From: Annona cherimola
Taxonomy: Eukaryota > Streptophyta > Magnoliopsida > Magnoliales > Annonaceae
Reading direction: 5' to 3'
DNA: 64,000 bases
Assembly: GCA_030490835.1 (NCBI GenBank)
Contig: CM059973.1
Span: forward strand, 59,524,008 to 59,588,007
Position numbers and translations under genes: made by a program
Shown: positions 10,662 to 23,800 of the stretch, one piece after another
Position numbering within the stretch: position 1 is the first letter of the stretch
How the letters are laid out: each line of letters starts with the position of its first letter
Notes under the pieces: model-generated
The model's database searches: none
What the model was told of the DNA's origin: nothing
The model's input: the letters and a program-made list of their open reading frames with translations, nothing else

Positions 10662-13032
10662 TATTTGGCAACAATGGCAGCCTTGGCGGTGATCAACCTC
10701 TTCCCTACCGATCACTCACTCACAATTGGCAATGCATTCACAAAACAAGCAAAAGTGCAAAGCAGATGTGAAAGTAGATCAGAGGCCGTGGGAGAAAATA
10801 CCTAAGGAAGTGCGCCGCCAAATGAAATTTACACACACACAAGAATATGAAAATTCAACACAACATGTCTTATTACCATTAAATCATAACCTAGTCATAA
10901 ATTATTTTGTGGATTTCTATAAAACTAGTTAATCCAACCCTCTAATCAATGTCCTGGACTGTAAAAAAATGTCCTGAACAAGGAACCTAAATGATTGATA
11001 ATGTCCTGGCCTGGGATCTTTAGATTGCTTTTAATTTCAACAGCAACAGCCCAAAAGCATAAGATAAAAAAGCTATTGAATCAGGTCAACTTAGTAAAAG
11101 TAAAAGCCAAGGACATACATTGACAATGTGCATGCAACAGCAGCTATGGTCAGCTGATCTAGAGAAACCCTTGAAGAGTAACATAGATTTTTGGACTCTA
11201 CATTACTAGTTGGGAATGGGAATGGAAGATAGGTTGTATACACTCGATTGATGGCTCTGTTACGCGATCACAGTCAATGTCCCATATATATAACATTTTA
11301 CACCATTTGGAAGTATTACTTGCATCATTATCATATCAAATTGGCTAATAAATAGAGCTACATATATAAGGAGATTCAAGACCATTTTAAACATATCAAC
11401 CGAAGAGAAATATATTATCAAGATTAATGAGTGATTCATCCTCAAGTCCACTCCAATTGATTGAAAATTAGACAAATTATATAGACTTGCAACAAAGATC
11501 CATGTGATGTACATGCTCAAAGACCCAAAATACCAAGTCAGCTTCATGCTTGATCTAAGAAAATAATACGCCTAAAATAAAACTCATGATTATAAAAAAA
11601 AAAAGGTGTTGACTTTAAATAACTTGGCTTTATAACCTTTTGAATGAAGTAAATAGAGAATAAATAGAAGAAGCCTAGTAAACAACTAAGAAAAAATCAA
11701 AGAAAATCAAACAACATGTGCAAGAGGAGGTAGAGGGCAAGAGCAAGGGGGAGAAGGCATCGGTGCAAAAGGACAAGGGCCAAAGGCAGCTAAAGGGTAA
11801 TAGCTATGAAGACAAGGCAGAGGCGCGAGACAAAACAACAAGAGGCAGGACACCGCGGTGCTAGGGCAAGGAATAACGGGGAGCAGCAGATTGAGAAAGT
11901 GAAGGTGGGAAAATTAATTAGATGGGAAACCAGGGAATGAGATATTGAGAATGTAAAAGTTGTTGTGGGAAAGTAGGAGTGAGATATTGTAAGGTGGATT
12001 CTCAACCTAATTTGTGAGGTAGCTAAAAATATCAATTGGAAGTAGGGATAAATGAATTATTCAGTATTAAATCTACATATAGGGTGTGCTTGGGAAGTTG
12101 TAAAACTTTTGATGAAAAGTTTTTTTATGTAAAACTTGTCAAATTAGTAGAAAATGATGTGATGTTGTAGGGGTAATGATCAGGAGTAAAGAGAATAAAT
12201 TTAAAATAAATATGTTAGTTGTATTGATAGTTGTGTAGAAATGATTGAAAAGTAGAATTGTTGTATAGAGAAATGTGTAAAAATTAATTTAAAAAATAAT
12301 AGATATGAAAAGTGACAAGTTTTAGATTGAAAAGTTTTAACTTGACAACTTTTTTATATTGCCAAACACACCCATAGATTAATGCACAATACTACGAAGC
12401 AGAATCAGATGAGCATTACTAGCTTAAACTCTTCTAAACAGAAAGTACAGAAATAGTGTGGAAAATTGAATTGTGTCCACAAATAAAGATTTTTGGCTAT
12501 AAACTATTCAAAAATGTGCCACTCACAAAAGCAAGCCTTTAGAAAAGAAGCATCTAACTAAATGCTAGCTCTGATTTATGCTAGAATGCTACTCAGATTA
12601 TTCCATAGAATGTGGCTTTGGCCAAATACGATAGAGGCTATGGATGTGCTGTTCATGAAAAAGCTGCTTACGAAAAATTTTCAACAACATCATAGAACTA
12701 TTACATTTATTTACCAAACCAGATTTGCAACCTATGTTCAAATAATACTGGCGCTCATGGCAGGTCAGAAAATCAATCACAATGGGCGGAAAACTCATAC
12801 CAGATGCCAATAGATTAAAAATGAATCGCGTCGAGATGGATTGTGTTCTGAAACCTTAACCCTAATATTTAGCAACAACGGCAGCCTTGGCGGCGGTCAA
12901 CCCCTTCTCACCGGTCACTCACTCACAATTGCAATGCATTCACAAAACAAGCAAAAGTGCAAAGGAGATATGAAAGTAGATCAGAGGACGTGGGAGAAAA
13001 TACCTACGGAAGTGCACCGGCAAATGGGATTT
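10662..13032. repeat. Pair of direct repeats about 2.2 kb apart
   Basis: Segments 10662-10838 and 12862-13032 match over about 170 bases with few differences (shared blocks such as GGCAGCCTTGGCGG, CACTCACTCACAATTG, ATGCATTCACAAAACAAGC, GTGGGAGAAAATACCT). Both are in the same orientation. Between them, 10840-12060 has no recognisable gene. This looks like a segmental duplication or two copies of one repeat; the parent is not recognised. Confidence 0.75.
12072..12376. mobile_element. MITE-like element, hAT style
   Basis: Short terminal inverted repeats: left GGGTGTGCTTGG, right the complement of GGGTGTGTTTGG, with further inverted similarity inside (AAAACTTTTGATGAAAAG against its partner near 12335). 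No clean target duplication remains. An internal block (TGTGTAGAAATGATTGAAAA followed by GTAGAAT) recurs at about 27220-27265, so a related copy exists there. Confidence 0.55.
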
Positions 13033-13059
13033 ACTACTGCTGCTTGTTGTAGAAGATTT

Positions 13060-13545
13060 GCGCAAGATGGATGATGTGCGGAGGAGTGCAGCAACGGTGC
13101 GGAGGAGTGGCAACAATGGGAGAGCAGATTTGAGCTAGGGTAGAAAAGGGGGAAGGAGAGATCGTCGGGAGAGAGGAGATTCGATCTAGGGCAGAAAGGG
13201 GGGAGAAAAACGGGAAAGGAGTGATGAACCTACTCGTGCGTGTAAGATCAGAGATGGGAAGAGAGGTGGAAGGAGAGATCGGCGGAAACTGAGAGGAGGT
13301 TCGAGCTAGGACAGAGAAGGGGAAATGAGAGATCACTGGGAGAGGAGACTCGAGCTAGGTGCGTGCAACAGTAGCTCAATCAACTCTTGCTGAAAGATGG
13401 CCAGAGGGGTGGAAGGAGAGATCGCCGGTGCCTGAGAGCAGGTTCGGGCTAGGGCAGAAATGGGGACATGAGATACCGCAGGGAGGGAAGAGGGAAGAGT
13501 CGAGCTACATGCGTGTAAGATTCTCTCTCGACTCTTGCTTCTGAA
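13060..13545. repeat. Purine-rich degenerate minisatellite
   Basis: Three to four diverged units, each with a GGAGAGATCG-like block, a GAGGAGATTCGAGCTAGG-like block and an AGAAAGGGG block, plus repeated CGTGCGTGTAAGAT. The minus strand is pyrimidine rich and resembles a 5' untranslated region, but no coding region follows in the expected place. Open frames here are low complexity. Confidence 0.6.
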
Positions 13546-16500
13546 TTATTATGATTACCGAAATTACCCTTTTCAATCTAGACCGTCGATTGAAAATGAA
13601 CGGTGGATGTGTTGCTTCCTATGACAGAACCGTAGGAAGGGCTTCCTATGGTTGGGGCTCATACAAACTTTCCACTTTGGACTATCTTTGACATATACAA
13701 ACTTTCCACTTTGGACTAGCTTCCATCGGTATTTTCTATATCAATCACATTATTGAGTACTTCATTTGATAAATGCAATTGCAATTAGAAGTCTTTTCAG
13801 CCGTGAAATCTTTGTCTTCATCTTTCATGGTTTCCTATTTATTTTCTTTATCGTCTAATACCTGGCGGATGTGTTGTTGGATATGAAAAATTTTCGTCTA
13901 TCTTCGCCAAATAGAAAAACATGCACCACCATTGAATTTATCAAGTTCATGTTTGCTCCCGCTATTCTTTTGGAATTTTCTGATGGACAGTAATTTTACT
14001 TTATAACCCTTTTTATCAATTTCACTATTCATATAATTGTAACCCATGAACAGTACTTTGGATCGGCTTTACCGCTTGTTAGGCTCCAAACAAGATTAAC
14101 CACAACTTTTTAGAGAAGGTATTTACAAGTACAATGCAAATAATTTCTTTACCACAAAGGGTAGATTAGACGATTTTTTTCAGACCACGATGGACAGATT
14201 AATAAGTAAATATTTCTAAACCACAATGGGTGAACCAAAACATGATAAGGAAAAACCCACAGACATAGGCACATGGAAACTCTAGATTTACATGGAAAAA
14301 TCCTTTTATAAAGATAGGAAAAAACCATGGTAGGAGCAGAACAAAACTAATAAATCACAAGAGAAATGCAACTAGTATAGGATAATCTATATTCTACCCT
14401 TGAACTAGAATACATCTAGTATTTTATTCTTGAAACCACACTTGGTCTCTCCCTACTCTCCTATCCCTCACACTTGTCTTCTCTCTAACAAGTCTCTTTG
14501 AATTTTTTCTCTCCACCGCGCTACATTCTCTCTTACCAAAGTTGCCTAATTATAGGCAATACGTGTCAAATGCTCTCAACGATACAATCCGTCGTATTGA
14601 ATAAAAAACATGCTACTTATTCTCTGAATTCAAGAGACGCATGCGCACTACATAAAAAGAGAGAAGAAAAAACAGTGCAAAAAAAGTTTTTCATTTATGG
14701 GGCTCGACCACACACATGGAACAAAATGTTTTCATAAATCTTAATTCTTGAAACAATAATTGACTTTGACAACCAATTTTTCGAAGGGATGAAGTGCCAA
14801 TGATTACATATTGATAAATCATCATCACTTATCACTGGAATTATAAAAGATTGACTAAGAAATCTCCAGACTAATCGACCCTACCCAGGTAATTAGTTTC
14901 TCCCTTGGGAACTTACTGATCTTGTTTGAAGATCGTTTCTAGTTCCTAATATCAATTAGCTTGAAACAAGTTCTAATTGCATGTGAAAGAGTGAAGAGAA
15001 GCATTATCAATTCTCATTTCAAGGTCATCCGATTTTCATGAAAAGTAATGATTTATGAGAGATCTTGCTCTCTCAATGCACTGTTTGCTATTATCAGTGA
15101 TAAGCTATCTTATACTCATCCCTGATGATTAAATTCAAATGTATTCATTCTTAAATTTTGTATATAGGGACTAGGAAAGAAAGAACAAACCAAAAACAAA
15201 ATCAGTAAGCACAACAATTATCTACCCAAAAGAAATGCCTTTAAACCGATGCAGCTCAAGTCATAACATCATGGGTAGTGATCACACATCAGCAATTCAG
15301 CCCCAAGGTTGTGCATATATCAAAATAGGTGTGGGATCATTGGTTTGATCATCTCCATTTGGGATAGGTGAAGAACCATTGTTCTATTCATATCCATCGA
15401 GAATAGATGCGACACCATTAATTTTCTTTCCTGGAAGCTTATAATGGTTACCTAACTCCATTTGGCATTGTAACACAGTGCCCTGCCATCCTTAAAACAT
15501 GAGCTGTAGGAAGGTGTTTAGTGCTCTTTGCATGGGCCTCGAACTTATTGACAGTATAGGTAGCACCACAACAGGCACACTCTATTCCCTCTCAAACTTG
15601 TTGAGAGTATAGGTAGCACCAAAGCAGACACACTCTACTCCCTCACATGTTATCTTCCCTACTATTATTGGAGTGAGATCAATATTCTGCCTGTACCACA
15701 CCTGCTGCCCCGGGAATGAAGCACCATTATCTATCAGCGAGCATAGATGAACTCTTTGCTGCCTTCGTCTGTTATGTGGTTAAGTTGAGTATTTTGAGCA
15801 ACCAGATAGAGTCCTCATGGTCCTTGGACACCTTTCCACGTCTCAATAATGGAGAAGCAACAGCTGATATTTTGTCTTGTCAGATAAATTTTTTGTATAG
15901 CAAGGGCAATAGTCTTTATAGCTATCATTTCCATTGACCATCACAAAGGGTTCCACACGAAACTGAGAAACTTGAGAATTTTGCTTTCTTGTTTTTTCAA
16001 GCCCAAATTTCATTATTAATAAGCCACTTTAAAGAAAGGGAAATAAAATAGAGAAATAACTAGCTAGCGAGGAGTTAGAGCGTACGGGAATCATTTTTTG
16101 ACATCTTTTTACCATTCATTTTTTTTTCTTTAAAAAATTCATATGATAGAATCTAAATATCACAACCAATATGAAAAGTTCAAAGGAAATTTCAACCATA
16201 TTTGTAAAATTTCTAATTTCTGTGCTAAGATATAGTTTTAAACTTTTTTTGTAACTTTTTTGCTTCTTAAACTTGTCAATTTATCAAGAGGAATCCATCT
16301 CTCTTGGTTTCACTTAACATAACAGCTGCTCTGCAATAGCTTACTAACAGAGAGCCTCGCCAAAAAAGGTGTGGACTCTGATCGCAATGACAACAGCTTC
16401 AATCTCATGTTGCATGTAATTAGAGCCTTAAAAACACCTCATCTCTAGGCTTTTTTTGTCATAGGGAGGGATTCTTCTATCAAAGCAGATTGATCGATCT

Positions 16501-17313
16501 TCAAGGGATCGCCCTCAAGAAGACGGGCATCAACAGAAACAATATCTTCCAATTTGATTCTAAAATGTCTCCGGTCACAAGAATTTCTGCTTCCTACTCA
16601 CTCCTCGACCATCTCTAGACAACCATCTCTACCAACATATAGCATTAATGCATAATGGGTGCATGGGCAATTTGTAATTTATGCTTACATTACATTTCTT
16701 TTAGGTGCAAGACCTGCCAAATATCAGAGCAGCGGCAACATTCCCTGCATTGTTTTCCTCAATGAAACTAATGGTTGAGTTGACCAATACTAAGACAATG
16801 GTTCCAACAAAGTCTTACCAATCCAGAGGCCTGCCATCATCGTCCGCTGGGGCAATTGCCATTATAGCAGTCATTTCCATTATCCATGATAAAAGGTTGG
16901 ACATGAAACCACGAAACTCGAGAATTTTGCTCTTTTATTTTCTCAAGCCCAAATTTCAAATATTAATAAGTCAATTTAAGAAAAGAGAACAAAATAGATA
17001 AATAAGTAGCTAGTAAGGAATCGAATAACTCAGTCAGGACATTCTGCAGGCTTGCCTGCCTGAACAGACATTGGCGCATCAACCGAACCATTCCGCCAGC
17101 AGTTTACAGTCGAACCGGTTTGGATCGGCGATCTGATTTTGCCATAGGGACCATTTGCATAATTTTGCAAGTGTTCCCCCAATCACTTTGATAAATCCCA
17201 AATCATTTAAATAAAAAGTTTTATATAAAAATATGATTATCAAATAATTTTGAATCAAAACCTCTGTTTTTTCTAAAAGAAAAATGATGCTTTTCATAAT
17301 AACAGGTTACCAC
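13546..17313. other. Gene-free stretch with small duplications
   Basis: No gene recognised. Small direct repeats seen: a 25-base block containing CAAACTTTCCACTTTGGAC twice at about 13663-13720; a unit of about 60 bases twice at 15541-15640 (GTATAGGTAGCACCA); and a diverged pair at about 15935-16075 and 16870-17015 (AATTTTGCT, TCAAGCCCAAATTTCA, ATTAATAAG) about 930 bases apart, suggesting an old tandem duplication. Confidence 0.45.
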
Positions 17314-17515
17314 TTTTTAATCATATAATTCTACTTTTGGAATGTAGAAATAATAACAGAAAAAATATGATAATTAAGTAGCCAAGATGTCAAATCACAT
17401 TAAAAAATACTCAGTTTTTAATCATATAATTCTACTTTTGGAATGTAGAAATAATAATAGAAAAAATATGATAATTAAGTAGCCAAGATGTCAAATCACA
17501 ATAAAAAATACACAG
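17314..17515. repeat. Tandem duplication, two units of 101 bases
   Basis: Units 17314-17414 and 17415-17515 are nearly identical (shared blocks TTTTTAATCATATAATTCT, GGAATGTAGAAATAATAA, AGTAGCCAAGATGTCAAATC). Only a handful of substitutions separate them, so the duplication is recent. Confidence 0.9.
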
Positions 17516-17839
17516 AAGGGAATTTTTTCTTTTTACCAATACCAACCCATAGTGTAAGCTGGCAAAATCAATACCAAGAAACAGCTAAAAATGGAATTCG
17601 AACCCAGGCATCCTCAGCCATTCAATGTAGTCAGAAAAGTGCTAGATTAGTCAGGCACAAAATGACGCATTTGTAACACTAGAAATGTGCCAGTGTCGAA
17701 CATCATGTATGAGAACACAGTACAGCTTAGGGGCCTAACAACAGATCATTGGATCAACGGAAGTGCCGTATAAACTCGGCCCTCACAAATAAAATAGTCA
17801 GAAAAGCTTACACGAAAAAATGTAACTAGCCTAGATCTT

Positions 17840-20800
17840 CTAACGAGCTCGGGTCATTTTCACTTTAGGACCACTCTTCTTCACCTGCCTTGCCCGCTCT
17901 TTGTCTTCCCTTCTACGAATTGCCTCCGCACTGAGCTTTGCCTCAGCCTCCTCCATCATCTTCTTCCTCTCAGCTTTCTTCTTTTGAAATGCTTCCTGCC
18001 TGGCCATCTGAAGTTCTTTATATGCTTCTTGAGCGACCTTGGCTCTAGCTGCTTCTGTTTTCGAGCGGGCCTGAAAGAATCAGAGCAGACATTACAATAG
18101 GTTCTCCAGATGCCCACCACACTAAGAACAGATTATGTATTAAGAGGCCAAAGTCACACCTGAGGACTGAGTTTATATCGCCCAACTAGGTCTATATAAT
18201 AAGGTATAAGAGCCACCAATCTTGTCATGTCAGCCATGCTGTTGGCATCAGGCAGACCGAACTTGAACATGAGCACCTTCCGGTGAGTGCCAGCATGTTG
18301 ATCAGAGAAATGCAATGAAATGAACAACTTCCCAAACTTCTCGAAAGCTTTATCCCCAAAAACCTACATGGCACAGAAGTCTCAAGTTAAATATGCATTT
18401 TGAAGCTCCCTAGAATCATCTTAGCTGGCATGAGAGTGAGAGTCGAAGAAGTTGCACCATTGAGTAGAAACACAAAATAGTTGTACATGACTTGGAGCCA
18501 AAAAATCGACAATGATAATGATGAGAGAAAAGTACTACAGCATTATCCACATCTCTAGACACCCTAGAAAACAGGTTCTGGTTAAAATATTCTTTGTGCA
18601 ACCAGGTACCATTCTGCAGTTGGAATCTAAGAACTGCCCCCAATCTGTGTAGTAGTTTGCTCACACGTTGGTTGAATAGATGCCTCTGATTTCAGTTATC
18701 TGCTTACTCACTTTAGCTATCATCACATGTCACTTTTACTAAGCACTTAGAAGGCCAGGTGGAACAACACAGCTTTCAGGTATGAAAGAGAAAAAAGAAG
18801 CAATTTTCATGCATATCTAGGGGTGCAACTTGGGTAAGGTACTCACGGGTACCCACCGACCCGACCCTAAATTAAGTAGGTTAAGGTAGAAAATTTTACC
18901 TATGTGTACGGGTATTGTAGAAATTATTACCCAACTTCCCAATAGGGTAACGGTAGGGTACACACGCTAGGTCCTCGGAACCGACTCGAATGGTACTCAC
19001 GTGGGTACCATAATATGTAAATAACTATATATATATATAAAGACATAATAGTTTCTATTCTCATTCACCAATAAATTATTGTGGATTTGATTTCCTTATT
19101 TATTTTTTTTATAAATTGCATAATGAATGCAGATGATGATATTAAAGTGATTATTAATATGGATAATGAGGCTACAAAGAACGTGGAAATAGATGTAAAC
19201 AACGACAAAATGAAATTAATTATAAACTGCAAATGAGTATTGCTTTATATTATTTAAAACGATAAAAAATATATTTTTTTTCACATATCATCATTAGTTA
19301 TTGTAGGAACCAATTTAGAACCGGAACTGGAACTGACCTTATGGGTAATGGGTAGAGTAAGGTATAATGAGAACCAACCCTGTAAGTGGATAAGGTATAG
19401 TAGACTTTTTGAAAATAAGGTATGGGTAGGGTTGACTACTACTCGAACAGAACTGACCCAAGTTATACTCCTATGCATAACCCATGTCAGCCTCAGAATT
19501 GCCTTAATTCATTTCCACAAGGTAAAATACAAAATGATGCATGCGTGTTTAAACATATATTTAGCAATTGCGGGCATTTTTCCCACCCAGGATACAATTT
19601 ATAAAATCAGCCAACATCCAAGAAAAGGGTCACACTTTCTTTATCAAGAAACAATTACTATCCACTGAGAGAGAGCAAATGGTCTAGGGCTTGCTTATCA
19701 TCAAATACAATGAATTTTGAAGTTGAACTGACTGTCTTCTGTGTGTGCACAAATAAATGCAACCACATAGTGAATAAATCTCACAAACAGAGATAAATCA
19801 TCATCGTCATCATAAGCTGTTTCCCACCTATGTGGGTCAGCTGCATAGATCTTGTTCTCATTTTTTGCAATTACAAACTATGCTCTCAATAATTTCTGAT
19901 GGGTTCAGCATTCTTTATAATCACAAACTATGCTCTCGGTAATCTCTAGTGTCTGCATATTTTCTTAACGGGTTCAAAATTGAACAGAATACTCAAGGAG
20001 ACATGTATAATACTCATATCCGCAATAGACAAGAAGCAGCTCTGAGGAAAGCCAACGAAAAGTCTGCCTAGTAGAGAAATCAACGGAAATAAAAGCAAAT
20101 GTAAAGCACCATAAATAAGGGATCAAACCAAAATTCTGCACTAATATGCAAGATGTTACCATAATTCCTTTTTTCATCCCTTCGTTTTTCTTAATTTGCT
20201 CTTGCTGTGCTTTAACAATAAAAATATTTACTTTTTTCTTTCCATTCAAAATCTTTTTTATTTTGTGATAGAATAGCATGTGGATCCGCATCTGCACTCC
20301 CTCATTTATTGATGCAATCCTTCCCTTTCCACTGTTATGCTGTTATCTATTCCCTTTAGAAAATTTGCCTTGCACAACATCCTCCTCTGTCCCAGTATAA
20401 ACCATCAACATAGGTGAATATTGATGGTCTGATCACTTTTAAGTTTTACACAACCATATCTAGAAGGTTTCCCAAAATGCTCAACCAAGTAGAAACCTTC
20501 TGCTAGGTGTATAATGTTGCACAACACACCATTTCAACCTTCCAAATTGGTAGACAATAACACACCACTTAACCTTCCAGTTTGGCGGACAACATCCTTA
20601 GCAATGGCCATTAGTCCAACCATGAATTCCTACTTGTTCACCTAGACTGGATTAGCAATTCAGCTGGAGATTGAACTCAGATCATGGATTTGAATTCTTA
20701 ATTGATATTAAATTGCCTCTATGTGCATGTTATAAAGATGCCAAACAGTTGTCTTGTTTAGAAAGGTTGAAGCTTAAGCTCAATATCCAAGTTTGCAAGT

Positions 20801-23800
20801 TGAGTTTAAGATAACACACGTCATGCTTGAAGAAAGCTGTATCCAACTTGTTTATATTTAAGCCAAGAATAGTTATAGCCCTATATGTAAGCCAATAACC
20901 TATTTAGGTTACATCATAAGGCTATAAAGGCCAAGCTAACTCAGTGTTCACAAAATTGATATCATCATCAATATCATCAGCAATATCAATCCAAGGGTTC
21001 ATCAATACAAAATCCCATTTTAAAAAAATAATGATTTTGCCATTTTCCTAGCTCTACTGATATTATTGTATTTTTCAGAGATTTTATTGGTTCAGACTAA
21101 AACAACCTTATTTGGAAGTTGTCACATACATCTCCTCCAAACCCATGTTTCTCATTCAAAACCACCATCTCATAGTCTCCGTCAAGATTTGAAATGGGAA
21201 AACTTGATTTGTGAAGATCAACATTCAGCTTTGAGGTTTGGATATGCCAATGCTGTGAAGGTATAGAAGTCATTTTTTTGTTTATTTGTCTGGAAATCAA
21301 TCATGTGCAACATGTAATGTATTATATTTCTGTCTTTCACAGATTTAAACAATATTTAACAATTATTTTCGGATTTTTTGTTGAGATTAGGAATGAGCAC
21401 ATGATTTCTAGAAAATCCTCACATTATCAATTCAAGCCAAATTTGTTATGGATAATCCTCTGTAATCCAGAGAGCTTTTCGGTGAGAAGGAAATGAGTGG
21501 AAATTCCTTTTTTGCTCCTTTTCCCACCTTTTTATTGATGTGATGTTTACAAACTTCAACCTCCCATAAGAAGTAATAACCTATGCTCTCCTCATAATTA
21601 CACATGTTTTCAATCATTAATTCCTACCTTACATATAAAACCAACCTTTTTTAAAAAAAAATCTTTATTCACATTATTTTAATTAAGGTCCACAATCTCC
21701 TATCCTATGATACATTGCTTCCTCACCATTCCTCTGCTTTTCCATCTCCTGCATTGTATTTTCCGAATCAGTAAACAAGTAGAGTATTTCACAATCACGA
21801 ACCACTAATAAACAATGATATTGAGTGTTGAAGGCCAAACTCCATTTCATTGCTACAAAAATACCCTTGCTTACGTATTCCTCCAGTTAACAACAGTGAA
21901 ACTTCCTCCCAATGCCAACCCTGCTTAATTTTGGCAGCAGGAATACTTCATGTCCAAGAAAAGATAATTGTTGCATATGTTGGTGCATGTACTATGCTAA
22001 ACCTCTTCCCAATGCAAACTCTGTGTAATTTAGACAGGAATACTTCATGTCCAAGACAAGATCAATGATGCATGATACAACAGCAGGAATGCTTCATGTC
22101 AAAGAAAAGATCCATGATGCAAGAGTGTGTATGCATGTGTATTGTCAATCCCTTCTATCTTCCTGTGGATACAAATTCCTTCTCTGTTTGCATCAATCAT
22201 CCAAAGTCTAAATATACTTGCCAAATCATGAATCAATAAATGAATAGAAATTGGCTCCACTTTCTTGAAAATTCCGAGCTTTGTGCCGGTGAATATCTTC
22301 TCCATTAACATCAATCCAAGTTCAAACTCCCTAGTTTCATTTGTGTGCCTGATATACACATGAAATAAAAGAAATTGGGCTTTTTCAAGACACCACTTAA
22401 TAACCCCTACATTGTGTATCAGACATGACCAATACCTACACGATACGACTGAATCGTATCTGAATTGAGTGATATTCAAAACCATGCAAAAAAGGCCTAA
22501 GAAATAAATGTTGTTGTACAAAACAACATGGAATAACTTTTGATGAGATATTCCAGAGAAATATCCCTGTACATTACACATTTTTCTTGGAAGGTAAACA
22601 AATATCCCATTTAAAGGGAATGTCAGTTGAACAGTTACAAGGGAGCTGAGAAGCATGTGTGGGACTCTTGACAGGCTATTCCAGGCAAACTTGGAGCCAG
22701 TAAGAATAATTAGTCATCAGTTCATGGTTCAAGGGCAGGATTGCAACTGTATGACTCTTTTATGATGAGAAAACAAAAGAAAATTTTAAAAACCAAATTA
22801 AAGTTCTAGAGAAGTATAAGTGATCTTCCTAGCTGGATAGATAGGTTGTTCGGTATTTATTTCAGAGTTACTTGGCTATCGTTATCTTCCAATTCTTACC
22901 AGTCCTCATTTTAATACGGTAGTTCATTTGGACTAAGAACTAAAAGAGGAAGCAATATCAAAGACCAACAAATTGTCTATCAGACTAGCGAGAACATTCC
23001 AACAGCATTGTTAGTCTAGCTCAGATCACAAGTATGTAATCATGGCTTGTTCAGGCGATCTATGCAGATGCTAGATATCACATTCAGGTTTGAAACCATA
23101 ACATATGATTCCATGTATAATTGCCTAAGAAGAGTTTTATTATTATTATTATTACAACAGCGGACATGCTCCCAGCAGGGATTTGAGTCATTTGACCCTG
23201 GGTTGCTGGCAAGAATGTCAACATATGATTCCAGTGGTTTTAATGTTTTAAAAAATACGTATAACTTATACTAATCAATCAAAAAAAAAAATATTAAAAA
23301 TGCATGAATGAATGAGGGTTTCCACATGAACCCTAATCCAACCCTAGTTTACAAAGGGTTGGGTTGAAAGTAGGTTCTCTGGGCCAGTGAGGCTGAAGTT
23401 GCGACCCTACTCTTAAACACCAAATCCCACACACCTGTTGTAGTAAATAAGCAAGACAAGCCAGAATAAAAGCAAAAGCTATTATGCAGTACGTGGAAAT
23501 AATGCTATCAACCATTGTGTACTGATCTAATATTCATGGATCATAGCAATTGCTATTCAGAAACAAATAAGCCATAATAACAGAACACCAAACATGAAAC
23601 CAAGGATTTGTACATTTAAGAAGCAGAGGTTAGTTATGATATTATTAACCACCCCTCCAAATAGGATAATTATAAGCAAATATATACGATTGGACAATCT
23701 CAGGCCTGCACCTCCCAATTTGATGATCTCATGGTGCGTGCTTAAGCATAGGGACATGTAACAGACAATTAAAAATTATTGTTCAAATAATTCAGGCAAT

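Noticed and set aside
17570..17670. tRNA or tRNA-derived SINE
   Set aside because: The minus strand has a box B-like GGGTTCGAATTCC, but no box A at the right distance and no cloverleaf could be drawn.
22099..22656. 185-codon open frame on the minus strand
   Set aside because: It lies inside the CCDC47 intron on the same strand, has no recognisable domain, and its composition looks like random AT-rich sequence.
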